DNA of 64,000 bases from Actinophytocola sp044466355 (GCF_044466355.1 NZ_JBITMQ010000001.1:496001-560000); one strand, 5' to 3'. Positions 49,630 to 58,503 are shown, counted from the stretch's first letter. Notes: generated by a model not told the origin, from the sequence alone. Numbers and translations: made by a program.

Positions 49630-50424
49630 ATGAACATCGACCTCACCGGGAAGCGGGCCCTGGTCACGGGCTCCACCTCGGGCATCGGACAGGCCACCGC
49701 GGCGACCCTCGCGCGTGCCGGCGCGGCGGTGGTGGTCAACGGCCGGGGCAAGGACCGCGTCGACGCGACGGTCGAGGCACTGCGCGCGGAGACCGGATCG
49801 GACCGGATCACCGGCGTCGCCGCGGACGTCGGCACGGCCGAGGGTGCGAACGCCCTGATCGCCGAGGTGCCCGACGTCGACGTCCTGGTCAACAACGCCG
49901 GCATCTTCTCCGCGACCCCGGTCTTCGAGATCCCGGACGCGGAGTGGCAGCGGTTCTTCGAGGTCAACGTCCTGTCCGGGGTCCGCCTCGCGCGGCACTA
50001 CGCGCCCAGGATGGCCGGGCGCGGCTGGGGCCGGGTGGTTTTCGTGAGCTCCGAGTCGGCCGTGTTCATCCCGACCGAGATGGTGCACTACGGCATGACG
50101 AAGACCGCGCAGATCTCCGTCTCGCGCGGTATGGCGCAGGAACTGAAGGGCACCGGCGTCACCGTGAACACGGTCATGCCCGGCCCGACGCTCACGCCAG
50201 GCGTCGAGGAGTTCGTCCGCGACCGCATCGGCGCCGACGTGCCGTTCGAGGAGGCCGAGCGCCGGTTCATGGCGCGGGAGCGGCCGACGTCGCTGCTCGG
50301 GCGCCTCATCCGGCCGCAGGAGATCGCCAACATGATCACCTACGTGGCCTCCGACCTGGCGTCGTCGACCACCGGCGCCGCACTGCGGGCCGATGGCGGC
50401 GTCGCGCCCACGATCATCCCTTGA
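49630..50424 (+). CDS. Short-chain dehydrogenase/reductase
   Basis: A 264-residue oxidoreductase. The cofactor motif is ALVTGSTSGIGQATA, then DVLVNNAGIF; Ser is in VFVSSESAVF and Tyr/Lys is in HYGMTKTAQ. The family to which it belongs often contains 3-oxoacyl reductase-like proteins without defined substrate. It follows a TGGAGG site. It is the first gene of a two-gene unit with the aldo/keto reductase 11 bases downstream, both under the divergent MarR regulator. Confidence 0.92.
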   Translation: MNIDLTGKRALVTGSTSGIGQATAATLARAGAAVVVNGRGKDRVDATVEALRAETGSDRITGVAADVGTAEGANALIAEVPDVDVLVNNAGIFSATPVFEIPDAEWQRFFEVNVLSGVRLARHYAPRMAGRGWGRVVFVSSESAVFIPTEMVHYGMTKTAQISVSRGMAQELKGTGVTVNTVMPGPTLTPGVEEFVRDRIGADVPFEEAERRFMARERPTSLLGRLIRPQEIANMITYVASDLASSTTGAALRADGGVAPTIIP

Positions 50425-50435
50425 CGAGGAGAGAC

Positions 50436-51260
50436 ATGACAGTCCCGAACATCACGCTGAACAACGGCGTCGAGATGCCCCAGCTGGGCTTCGGCGTGTT
50501 CCAGGTCCCGAACGACGAGACCGAGGCGGCCGTGACCGCAGCGCTCGGGGCCGGGTACCGCAGCATCGACACCGCGACGATCTACGGCAACGAGGAGGGC
50601 GTCGCCGCTGCCCTCGCCAAGTCCGGCGTCGCGCGCGACGAACTGTTCGTCACCACCAAGCTGTGGAACAGCGACCAGGGCTACGACTCGGCGCTGCGCG
50701 CGTTCGACGCGTCCCTGTCCCGGCTCGGCCTGGAGTACCTGGACCTGTACCTGATCCACTGGCCGACGCCGAAGCGCGACAGGTACGTCGACACGTGGCG
50801 CGCGTTCGAGAAGCTGCTGGCCGACGGCCGCGTGCGCGCCATCGGCGTCTCGAACTTCCAGCCGGAACACCTGCGGCGACTGGTCGACGAGACCGGCACC
50901 GTACCCGCGGTGAACCAGGTCGAGCTGCACCCGTACCTCACCAACGAGGCGGTCCATGCCGCCGACGCCGAGCACGGCATCGTGACCGAGGCGTGGAGCC
51001 CGCTCGCCAAGGGCGGCGACCTCCTCGCCGACGACGTGGTCACGTCGCTCGCGAAGAAATACGACCGTACCGCCGCGCAGGTCGTGCTCCGCTGGCACCT
51101 GCAGCTCGGGAACGTCGTGATCCCGAAGTCGGTCACCCCGTCCCGGATCGCGGAGAACCTCGACGTCTTCGGCTTCGAACTGGCCGACGACGACGTCGCG
51201 GCGCTGTCCGGTCTGGAGCGCGGCCTGCGCACCGGCCCGGACCCCGACCAGTTCAACTGA
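50436..51260 (+). CDS. Aldo/keto reductase (2,5-diketo-D-gluconate reductase-like)
   Basis: A 274-residue NADPH-dependent reductase. The catalytic tetrad is in YRSIDTATIYGNE (Asp, Tyr), TTKLWN (Lys) and YLIHWPTP (His). The C-terminal cofactor motif is VIPKSVTPSRIAENLDVF. The closest group I recognise is the diketogluconate reductases, which also reduce many aldehydes. With the SDR and the MarR regulator this could be a detoxification unit for reactive carbonyls. A perfect terminator follows. Confidence 0.93.
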   Translation: MTVPNITLNNGVEMPQLGFGVFQVPNDETEAAVTAALGAGYRSIDTATIYGNEEGVAAALAKSGVARDELFVTTKLWNSDQGYDSALRAFDASLSRLGLEYLDLYLIHWPTPKRDRYVDTWRAFEKLLADGRVRAIGVSNFQPEHLRRLVDETGTVPAVNQVELHPYLTNEAVHAADAEHGIVTEAWSPLAKGGDLLADDVVTSLAKKYDRTAAQVVLRWHLQLGNVVIPKSVTPSRIAENLDVFGFELADDDVAALSGLERGLRTGPDPDQFN

Positions 51261-51268
51261 CCACGGAC

Positions 51269-51307
51269 GATGCGCCCGGCGTCGCCCCTGCGCACGCCGG
51301 GCGCATC
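51269..51307. terminator. 14-bp hairpin between convergent genes
   Basis: GATGCGCCCGGCGT (51269-51282) and ACGCCGGGCGCATC (51294-51307) are exact complements with an 11-base loop. It starts 9 bases after the aldo/keto reductase stop and ends 6 bases before the kamA stop, so it serves both strands. Confidence 0.85.
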
Positions 51308-51312
51308 ACCGT

Positions 51313-52749
51313 TCAGGCCTCCGAGCCGGCCGAGCTGTTCTGAACTGATCCGTAGTCGCGCCACCACTTCTGCCCCGACTCCGGCAGCGTGGCGATCGGG
51401 TCGTAGTACGGGTAGCGGCGCGACAGGGCGTCGGCGTCCTGCCGTTCGATGCCCGTGCGGTAGTTCTTGGTCCAGTACGAGACGCCACGCTCGCGGTCGT
51501 ACTCCGCCAGCTGGTGCACCCAGCGCTTCCCGACGTAGGGCACGTCGCAGATGATGCGCGGCGTCGCGTAGCCGGGAAGGTACCCCATGATCGCGTGCTG
51601 CAGTGCCTGCGCCTCCCACACGGCGACGCGCCAGTGCTCGGCGTTCGGGATCATGTCGCACATGTAGAAGTAGTAGGGCAGGATGTTCGCCTCGCCCTGC
51701 AGCGCGAAGCACAGGTCGAGCAGGTCGTCCGGGGTCGCGTTGACGCCCCGCATCAGCACGCCCTGGTTGCGGACGTCGCGCACACCCACGTCGAGCGCCG
51801 TGCGGGCGGCCTCCGCGACGAGCGGGGTCACCGACTGCACGTGGTTGACGTGCGTGTGTATCGCCAGGTTGACGCCGCGCCGGTGCGCGGTGCGCCCGAC
51901 CCGCTCCAGACCCTCGACGACCTTCGGCTGCAGCCAGTGCTGCGGCATCCCGGCCAGCGCCTTGGTGGCGAGTCGGATGTCCCGCACCGTCTCGATGTCC
52001 AGCAGCCGCATGAGGAACGACTCGAGCTGGTGCCACGGCACGTTCGCCACGTCGCCACCCGAGACCACCACGTCGCGCACGCCCGGGGTCTTCTTCAGGT
52101 AGTCGATCATCTGGTCCTGGCGGTCGACCGGCTTGAGGGCCAGCTTGTGCTTGTCCACCGACGGGGTCGAGTTGCCGACCAGGTCCATCCGCGTGCAGTG
52201 CCCGCAGTACTGCGGGCACGTCGACAGCAGCTCGGCCAGCACCTTGGTCGGATAGCGGTGGGTCAACCCCTCGACGACCCACATCTCCGCCTCGTGCAGC
52301 GAGTCGCGTGACGAGTGCGGGTGGTTCGGCCACACCGGGTCACGGTCGCCGGCCACCGGCATCATGTACCGGCGGATCGGATCCGCGAGGAACTCCTTGG
52401 TGATGTCGCCGGCGGTCGCTGTCGGCGCCATCGTGTTCAGCATCTGCGGGGGCAGCAGCATCGACATCGTGGCGAGCCGCTCCTGGTCCCCTGCCAGGTC
52501 CTCGTAGAAGGCCTCGGACAGTAGATCGCCCATCACGGCGCGTAGCTGCTTGATGTTCTTCACGCAGTGCACGCGCTGCCACTGCGCGTCGCGCCACTGC
52601 GCCTCGGTGACGTGTTTCCAGCCCGGGAACCGGCGCCAGTCAGGCTCGACCAGCTCTCGTCGGACGTACTCGTACGGTTGCCGCCCGGTCTCCTCCACTG
52701 CGTCGGAGACCGTCGTGGCGGCGGTGACCGCGTCATGCACTGCCGTCAT
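51313..52749 (-). CDS. kamA: Lysine 2,3-aminomutase KamA (radical SAM)
   Basis: A 478-residue enzyme that converts L-lysine to beta-lysine with SAM, a 4Fe-4S cluster and PLP. The cluster motif CPQYCGHC is at Cys178, 182 and 185. Asp365 (MCDM) and Asp402 (CDVP) are 37 residues apart, the same distance as the lysine-binding pair of the clostridial enzyme (293/330). Lys408 is the likely PLP lysine, in DVPYVGKRW instead of the glycine-rich DAPGGGGK. The N-terminus is longer than in clostridial KamA (416 residues). An AGGAGG site precedes the ATG, and it is divergent from the kdd operon. Confidence 0.93.
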   Translation of the reverse strand: MTAVHDAVTAATTVSDAVEETGRQPYEYVRRELVEPDWRRFPGWKHVTEAQWRDAQWQRVHCVKNIKQLRAVMGDLLSEAFYEDLAGDQERLATMSMLLPPQMLNTMAPTATAGDITKEFLADPIRRYMMPVAGDRDPVWPNHPHSSRDSLHEAEMWVVEGLTHRYPTKVLAELLSTCPQYCGHCTRMDLVGNSTPSVDKHKLALKPVDRQDQMIDYLKKTPGVRDVVVSGGDVANVPWHQLESFLMRLLDIETVRDIRLATKALAGMPQHWLQPKVVEGLERVGRTAHRRGVNLAIHTHVNHVQSVTPLVAEAARTALDVGVRDVRNQGVLMRGVNATPDDLLDLCFALQGEANILPYYFYMCDMIPNAEHWRVAVWEAQALQHAIMGYLPGYATPRIICDVPYVGKRWVHQLAEYDRERGVSYWTKNYRTGIERQDADALSRRYPYYDPIATLPESGQKWWRDYGSVQNSSAGSEA

Positions 52750-52832
52750 CCGTCCTCCTGGTCGCTAGGTTGACGTAAAGATATGCTGCCAGAACGTAGT
52801 ACAGACGCAAATCCTACGGAAGGAGGTCGTGC
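52750..52832. promoter_or_regulatory. Divergent promoter region of kamA and the kdd operon
   Basis: An 83-base AT-richer gap. It has AGGAGG for kamA (minus strand) and AAGGAGG (52819-52825) for kdd. Rightward, TTGACG (52770-52775) and TAGTAC (52797-52802) are possible promoter elements, but the 21-base spacing is too wide to be sure. There is no room for a cobalamin riboswitch. Confidence 0.45.
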
Positions 52833-53861
52833 GTGTCGTCTCCGTACGGACTGCACCGCGTGGTCGAGCCCGCCGGTGTCCTGCCGCAGCAAGCGTGGCG
52901 ACTGTCGACCGAGCCTGGCTCGTGGCCGGATGAAGTTCTGGTGGATGTCGAGCGCCTGAACCTGGACGCGGCCTCCTACCGTCAGTTACGGGAGGAGCAC
53001 GGATCGCCGGAGGCGGTGCGCGGCGCGGTGGCGGGGATCATCGAGCAGCGCGGGAAGATGCACAACCCGGTGACCGGTTCCGGCGGGATGCTGCTCGGCA
53101 CGGTCCGCGAGGTCGGTCCGGAGTCGCCGCTCGGCCTGAAGGTCGGCGACCGGATCGCGACGCTCGTGTCGCTGACGCTCACGCCGCTGCGGATCACCGA
53201 CGGGCTCGCCGACTGGTCGGGGGACAGCGAGCAGGTGCCGTGCCGGGGCACAGCGGTCCTGTTCGGGCGGTCGATCGCCGCGGTGCTGCCGCCGGACCTG
53301 CCGGACGAGCTGTCGCTGTCCGTGCTGGACGTGTGCGGCGCACCCGCGCTGACCGACCGCGTGGTGCGTGAAGCCGGTTCCGGGTCATCTGTACTGGTTC
53401 TCGGTGGTGGCGGGAAGTCCGGCAGCCTGTCGCTGGCGGCGGCCCGCGGGGCAGGCGCGGGCAGGCTCGTCGCGCTCGTGCCGACCGAAGGCGAGGCCGA
53501 CGCGGTACGTGCGGCCGGGCTCGCCGACGAGATCGTGGTCGCCGACGCACGGAACCCGGTGGCCGTGGCCGAGGCGGTCGGCGAACGGGTCGACACGACG
53601 ATCGTGTGCGTCGACGTGCCGGGCTGCGAGCACGGCGCCGTGCTGGCGACCGCGGACGGCGGCACGATCGTGTTCTTCTCGATGGCCACGTCGTTCTCGG
53701 CGGCCGCGCTCGGCGCCGAGGGGCTCGCGGCGGACGTCCGCATGCTGATCGGCAACGGCTACGTGCCGGGGCACGCGCGGTTCGCCCTCGACCTGTTCCG
53801 CGAAACGCCAGGCGTGCGCGAGCTGTTCGAGGCACGGGAACGGCACACTGCTTCGACATGA
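52833..53861 (+). CDS. kdd: L-erythro-3,5-diaminohexanoate dehydrogenase
   Basis: A 342-residue NAD(P)-dependent oxidative deaminase of the lysine fermentation pathway. It turns 3,5-diaminohexanoate into 3-keto-5-aminohexanoate with release of ammonia. The nucleotide motif is VLVLGGGGKSGSLSLAAARG, the N-terminal VLVDVERLNLDAASYRQL and GNGYVPGHARFALDL are family features. It starts at a GTG after AAGGAGG. Its stop overlaps the amidohydrolase start (ATGA). Confidence 0.9.
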   Translation: MSSPYGLHRVVEPAGVLPQQAWRLSTEPGSWPDEVLVDVERLNLDAASYRQLREEHGSPEAVRGAVAGIIEQRGKMHNPVTGSGGMLLGTVREVGPESPLGLKVGDRIATLVSLTLTPLRITDGLADWSGDSEQVPCRGTAVLFGRSIAAVLPPDLPDELSLSVLDVCGAPALTDRVVREAGSGSSVLVLGGGGKSGSLSLAAARGAGAGRLVALVPTEGEADAVRAAGLADEIVVADARNPVAVAEAVGERVDTTIVCVDVPGCEHGAVLATADGGTIVFFSMATSFSAAALGAEGLAADVRMLIGNGYVPGHARFALDLFRETPGVRELFEARERHTAST

Positions 53862-55300
53862 CGACCCTGTACTCGAACGGGCGCCTCGACGGCGGTGCCA
53901 CCGCGCTGGCCGTCGACGCAGGTCAGGTGACCTGGCTCGGCACGGACTACCCGGGACAGGCCGCCGACACGGTTGACCTGGCGGGCGCCTCCGTCACGCC
54001 CGCGTTCGTGGACGCCCACGTCCACGCCACGTCGGCGGGCCTGCTTCGCACCGGCCTGGTCCTGACCGGCACCGAGTCGCTGTCCGACCTGCTCGACGCG
54101 GTCCGGGACCGTGCCGATACCGGTGTGTTGCTGTGGGGACACGGCTGGGACGAGACCCGCTGGCCGGAGAACCGCCCACCCACCCGTGCCGAGCTGGACG
54201 CGGTGGCGGGTGGTGCGGCCGTGTACCTGTCGCGGATCGACGTGCACTCGGCGCTGGCGTCGTCCGCACTCGTCGACCTCGCACCCGGTGCGCGGGGTGC
54301 GGCGGGCTGGTCGGTCGACGGCCCGCTCGCCCAGGACGCCCACCACCACGTGCGCCGCGCGGCCCTCGGGTCGATCACCCCGGCGCAGCGAGAGGACGCG
54401 CAGCTGGCGTTCCTGCGGCACGCCGCGTCGATGGGCATCGCGTGCGTGCACGAGTGCGCGGGCCCCGACATCTCGGGTGCCGACGACCTGGCCGATCTCC
54501 TTGCCAGGTCAGGTGACCTGCCACAGGTCATCGGCTACTGGGGTGCGCTCGGCGAGCCAGTACCCGGTGTCCTGGGACAGGCCGGGGACCTGTTCGTCGA
54601 CGGCGCGTTCGGGTCCCGCACGGCGGCACTCCACGCCCCGTACACCGACGCCCCGGACACGACCGGCGCCCGCTACCTGAGCGCACGGCAGATCGCCGAC
54701 CACGTGGTCGCCTGCACGGAAGCCGGTCGCCAGGCCGGTTTCCACGTGATCGGCGACGCCGCGGTGACCGAGGTGGTGGCCGGGTTCCGGCTCGCGGAGA
54801 AAGTGGTGGGGGAGGAGGTGCTCGCCGCGGCCGGGCACCGGCTCGAGCACCTGGAGATGGTCACCGACGAGCAGGTCGACGAGCTGGCCAGGCTGGGGGT
54901 GATCGCGTCGGTGCAGCCGCTGTTCGACGCGTACTGGGGCGGCCAGGACGGCATGTACGCGCAACGGCTCGGCGACCGCGCGGCGGCGTTGAACCCGTTC
55001 GCGACGCTCGCCGCCCGCGGCGTGACACTCGCGTTCGGCTCCGACGCGCCGGTCACCGCGGTCGACCCGTGGGCCACCGTCCGCGCGGCCGTCGAGCACA
55101 AGACCCGGGGCTCGGCCCTGACCTGGGAGCAGGCGTTCGCCGCCCACACCGAGGGCGGCTGGCGCGCGGCGCGCACGACCGGCGGCCGCCTGGCAGTCGG
55201 TGCCCCGGCCACGTTCGCGGTGTGGGACGGCGCACCGCGCACGTCACCGCGATGCCTGCGTACTGTCCTCAATGGAACGACCATCTACGGAGCGCGCTGA
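53858..55300 (+). CDS. YtcJ-like metal-dependent amidohydrolase within the lysine operon
   Basis: A 480-residue amidohydrolase-3 type enzyme. HxH is DAHVHATS (His54, His56), further metal ligands lie in FHVIGDAAVTEV and RLEHLEM, and the catalytic Asp is in FGSDAPVTA. Such enzymes hydrolyse amides, lactams, formamides or cyclic ureas. It overlaps kdd by 4 bases and kamD by 1, so it must be expressed with them. It stands where the cleavage enzyme Kce would be expected, but it belongs to another family. Its substrate is unknown; an N-acyl or lactam form of a lysine intermediate is one possibility. Confidence 0.88.
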   Translation: MTTLYSNGRLDGGATALAVDAGQVTWLGTDYPGQAADTVDLAGASVTPAFVDAHVHATSAGLLRTGLVLTGTESLSDLLDAVRDRADTGVLLWGHGWDETRWPENRPPTRAELDAVAGGAAVYLSRIDVHSALASSALVDLAPGARGAAGWSVDGPLAQDAHHHVRRAALGSITPAQREDAQLAFLRHAASMGIACVHECAGPDISGADDLADLLARSGDLPQVIGYWGALGEPVPGVLGQAGDLFVDGAFGSRTAALHAPYTDAPDTTGARYLSARQIADHVVACTEAGRQAGFHVIGDAAVTEVVAGFRLAEKVVGEEVLAAAGHRLEHLEMVTDEQVDELARLGVIASVQPLFDAYWGGQDGMYAQRLGDRAAALNPFATLAARGVTLAFGSDAPVTAVDPWATVRAAVEHKTRGSALTWEQAFAAHTEGGWRAARTTGGRLAVGAPATFAVWDGAPRTSPRCLRTVLNGTTIYGAR

Positions 55301-56874
55301 TGCCTCTGCTGGACCTGGACCCCGACGTCGTCGCGACCGCGCGGCGGCTGGCCGCGCGCGCCGCGGAACCAGTCGTGCGTATCGCCAAAGCACACACGAC
55401 GGTCGCCGTCGAGCGGGCGACCCTGCGCCTCGCGGGCATCACCGGCGCGGACTCCACCCACAGAGCGGGCGACGTGCCGTGGGTGAACCGCGTCGTCGAC
55501 ACCGTCCGCGAACACTGCGGCCTCGAGCACGGCGTCGTCCTGCCCGCCTTCCACGCGCTCCGCGAGCACGACCTGGGCTCGCTCACCGAGCTGGCGGAGG
55601 CCACCGCGGCCGGGCAGATCAAGTACACGATCCCCGAAGGCCGCGACGCCGAACGCGCCGCGAAGGCAGGCCGGGTCGCGATCGCCAAGGGAATCCGTAC
55701 GGTTGACCGGAATCGCGCCCAGCGTGACCGGCTCGTCGCCAGGTACGGCAACCCGCCGCAGCGGCCGTGGATCTACCTCATCGTCGCGACCGGCGACATC
55801 GACGAGGACGTCGTGCAGGCCGCCAACGCCGCCCGCGCGGGCGCGGACATCATCGCCGTCATCCGCTCGACCGGGCAGTCACTCCTGGACTACGTGCCGG
55901 AAGGCGCCACACACCACGGCTTCGCGGGCACCTACGCCACGCAGGAGAACTTCCGGATCATGCGTGCCGCCATGGACGACGTGTCCAGGGAGGTCGGCCG
56001 CTACATCCGCGTCACGAACTACGCCTCAGGCCTGTGCATGCCGGAGATCGCCGTGCTCGGCGGCCTGCAGCGCCTCGACATGATGCTCAACGACTCGATG
56101 TACGGCATCCTGTTCCGCGACATCAACCCGATCCGCACGTTCGTCGACCAGCGCTTCTCCCGCCAGGTCCACGCCCGCGCCGGGATCATCATCAACACCG
56201 GCGAGGACAACTACCTCACCACCGCCGACGCGGTCGACGCCGCGCACACGGTCACCGTGTCGCAGCTGCTCAACGAGCACTTCGCGCACGAGGCGGGCCT
56301 GCCGGACGAGCTGCTCGGCCTCGGCCACGCCTTCGAGATCAACCCGGCGGTGCCGGACTCGTTCCGCCTGGAGCTGGCCCACGCGTTGCTGGCCCGCGAG
56401 CTGTTCCCGGACGCGCCGCTGAAGTGGATGCCGCCCACCAAGCACATGACCGGCGACGTGTTCAACGGCTACCTCCTGGACGGGTTCTTCAACCTCGCGG
56501 GCGTGCTGACCGGACAGTCGATCCTGCTGGTGGGCATGATGACCGAGGCCGTGGTGACGCCGTTCCTGTCCGACCGCGACCTCGCGCTGCGGAACGTCCG
56601 GTACGTGCTCAACGCGGCCGCGGGCCTGAGCGAGGACTTCCACCCCGCACCCGGCGGCTTCATCGTCAAGCGCGCGCACCAGGTGCTCGGAGAGGCGGTC
56701 GACCTGCTGGGGCGGATCGTCGACGACGGGCTGCTCAACGCGATCGCCGACGGCACGTTCGGGCTGATGAAACGCCCGCCGGACAAGGGGAAGGGCACCG
56801 ACGGGGTGGTCGAGAAGGCCGACGGCTACCGCAACCCCGCGTCGGACCTGCTGGAGTCGGGGGAGACCAAATGA
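55300..56874 (+). CDS. kamD: Lysine 5,6-aminomutase alpha subunit KamD
   Basis: A 524-residue TIM-barrel subunit that binds substrate and PLP and moves the amino group of beta-lysine from C6 to C5, giving 3,5-diaminohexanoate. Characteristic stretches are GQIKYTIPEGRDAERAAKAG, MLNDSMYGILFRDINPIRT, INTGEDNYLTTADAVDAAHT and PPTKHMTGD. The length fits the clostridial alpha subunit (~516). The ATG overlaps the previous stop by one base, and the stop overlaps kamE by four. Confidence 0.95.
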   Translation: MPLLDLDPDVVATARRLAARAAEPVVRIAKAHTTVAVERATLRLAGITGADSTHRAGDVPWVNRVVDTVREHCGLEHGVVLPAFHALREHDLGSLTELAEATAAGQIKYTIPEGRDAERAAKAGRVAIAKGIRTVDRNRAQRDRLVARYGNPPQRPWIYLIVATGDIDEDVVQAANAARAGADIIAVIRSTGQSLLDYVPEGATHHGFAGTYATQENFRIMRAAMDDVSREVGRYIRVTNYASGLCMPEIAVLGGLQRLDMMLNDSMYGILFRDINPIRTFVDQRFSRQVHARAGIIINTGEDNYLTTADAVDAAHTVTVSQLLNEHFAHEAGLPDELLGLGHAFEINPAVPDSFRLELAHALLARELFPDAPLKWMPPTKHMTGDVFNGYLLDGFFNLAGVLTGQSILLVGMMTEAVVTPFLSDRDLALRNVRYVLNAAAGLSEDFHPAPGGFIVKRAHQVLGEAVDLLGRIVDDGLLNAIADGTFGLMKRPPDKGKGTDGVVEKADGYRNPASDLLESGETK

Positions 56875-57611
56875 GTTCGATACGACCGTATGGTGACACC
56901 ACCGGCGACGGCATGGTGCAGACGTCGTTCACCCTGCCGATGCCACCCGGCCCGAAGGCTGAGGGCGCGGCCATGCAGCTCGCGAAGAAGATGGGCATCG
57001 ACCCGGCGATGGTCGTGCACTCGCACGGCATCGGGGACGCGTTCACCTTCTTCGTGGTCTACGGCTCCGTGTGCCACCTGGTCGACCTCGACGCGATCAC
57101 CGTCGTCGAGCGCGAGTACCCGCTGCTGTCGCCGTCGGAGGTCAACGGCGAGGTGCGGAAGTTGTTGCGGCGCAAGCTGGTCGTGGTCGGCGGCTGCATC
57201 GGCACCGACGCGCACACGGTCGGCATCGACGCGATCCTCAACATCAAGGGCTTCGCGGGGGAGAAGGGGCTCGAGTACTACCGCGAGCTGAAGGTGGTCA
57301 ACCTCGGTGCCCAGGTCACCGTCCCGGAGCTGGTGAAACGTGCTCGCGCGGAGAAGGCCGACGCGGTGCTGGTGTCCCAGGTCGTCACCCAGCGCGACGC
57401 GCACATCCTCAACACACAGGAGATGTCGGCGGCGTTCCGCGAGGCGATGGGCGACCGGCGCCCGGTGCTGATCGCGGGTGGCCCCCGCTTCGACCCCATG
57501 ATGTCCGGACAACTCGGGGTGGACCGGGTCTTCGGCCGCGGCACCACGCCCGGCGAGGTGGCGAGCTACCTCGTGCACGCGATGAAGGAGAACAGGAAGG
57601 TGGCTGCGTGA
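56871..57611 (+). CDS. kamE: Lysine 5,6-aminomutase beta subunit KamE (adenosylcobalamin-binding)
   Basis: A 246-residue Rossmann-type subunit. The cobalamin motif DxHxxG is D113-A-H115-T-V-G118. Lys126, eleven residues after the His, corresponds to the lysine that holds PLP between catalytic rounds (Lys144 in the clostridial enzyme, where His is 133). An N-terminal dimerisation part (~1-90) precedes it, and the C-terminal part RRPVLIAGGPRF with a Gly-rich end forms the cofactor pocket. The key residues are all present, so the enzyme should be active. Confidence 0.95.
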   Translation: MSSIRPYGDTTGDGMVQTSFTLPMPPGPKAEGAAMQLAKKMGIDPAMVVHSHGIGDAFTFFVVYGSVCHLVDLDAITVVEREYPLLSPSEVNGEVRKLLRRKLVVVGGCIGTDAHTVGIDAILNIKGFAGEKGLEYYRELKVVNLGAQVTVPELVKRARAEKADAVLVSQVVTQRDAHILNTQEMSAAFREAMGDRRPVLIAGGPRFDPMMSGQLGVDRVFGRGTTPGEVASYLVHAMKENRKVAA

Positions 57612-58018
57612 GCCTCGAAGTGGGTTTCTCGGTGACACACCGGCGTTATGTCCCGTACGCGCACGCGCACTACGGCGGCAACCTGGTGGACGGCGCCTAC
57701 GGGCTGGCCATGTTCGGCGACGTGGCGACCGACCTCGCCATTCACACCGACGGCGACGAGAGCCTGCTCGCCGGGTACACAGGCGTCGAGTTCCTCGCAC
57801 CCATCCAGGCCGGTGACGTGGTCGAGGTGACCGCGACGGTCACCCGTGTCGGCAACCGCTCCCGCGACCTCGAGTTCGAGGCCCGGGTTCTCTGCCGGGC
57901 GGCACCAGACCGCGGTCCGTCCGCCGCCGACGTCCTCGACCCGCCCGTGGTGGCGACGAAGGCGACCGCGACGATCGTGGTGCCACCAAAAAACGAAGGC
58001 GGTTCGCCGGTCGCCTGA
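57608..58018 (+). CDS. kal: 3-aminobutyryl-CoA ammonia-lyase Kal
   Basis: A 136-residue hotdog-fold enzyme that removes ammonia from 3-aminobutyryl-CoA to give crotonyl-CoA. RRYVPYAHAHYGGNLVDGAY and GVEFLAPIQAGDVVEVTATV are typical of the family. It starts at a GTG overlapping the kamE stop by 4 bases and is the last gene of the operon. Its substrate is normally made by Kce from 3-keto-5-aminohexanoate and acetyl-CoA; no Kce gene lies in the window. Confidence 0.9.
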   Translation: MSLEVGFSVTHRRYVPYAHAHYGGNLVDGAYGLAMFGDVATDLAIHTDGDESLLAGYTGVEFLAPIQAGDVVEVTATVTRVGNRSRDLEFEARVLCRAAPDRGPSAADVLDPPVVATKATATIVVPPKNEGGSPVA

Positions 58019-58032
58019 CTTACCGTTCGGCC

Positions 58033-58503
58033 ATGGAGACCATACGGCTGACCGGCGACGACTGGCGGCTGCTGCGTGACGTCCGCCTGGCCGCGCTCGC
58101 CGACGCCCCCTACGCGTACGGGTCCTCGCTCGCGATCGAGGAGGCGTTCGGCGAGGCGGACTGGCGTCGCCGCCTCCACGGTGGCGCGTTGTGGACGATC
58201 GTGCGCCACCAGGACGAGACCGTGGGCCTCGTCGGCGCCTTCGTCCCGGACGACACACCCATGCTCGTCGCGATGTGGGTGCGGCCGGGCGCGCGGGGCC
58301 TCGGGGTCAGCGACTCGTTGATCACGGACGTGTTGCGGTGGGCGACCGAAAACCGCTGGTCCCGGGTCGTGCTGCGGGTCGCGGACGGCAACGACGCGGC
58401 CCGGAAGTTGTTCCTCCGCCACGGATTCGAGCCGACGGGGCGGCGAGAACCGCTCGAGAGCGACCCCGGGGTCAGCACGGAACTGCTCTCCCGTGTTGTA
58501 TAA
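58033..58503 (+). CDS. GNAT N-acetyltransferase
   Basis: A 156-residue acetyltransferase. The acetyl-CoA motif is WVRPGARGLGVSDSLITDVL, and NDAARKLFLRHGFEPTGRRE is the usual end of the fold. TACCGT (58021-58026) ends 6 nt before the ATG, so it has its own leaderless promoter even though it lies 14 bases behind kal. The substrate is unknown. Confidence 0.9.
   Translation: METIRLTGDDWRLLRDVRLAALADAPYAYGSSLAIEEAFGEADWRRRLHGGALWTIVRHQDETVGLVGAFVPDDTPMLVAMWVRPGARGLGVSDSLITDVLRWATENRWSRVVLRVADGNDAARKLFLRHGFEPTGRREPLESDPGVSTELLSRVV

Noticed and set aside
52750..52832. Cobalamin riboswitch for the B12-dependent kamDE operon
   Set aside because: The leader is only about 30-80 bases and has no B12-box-like sequence; too short for the aptamer.
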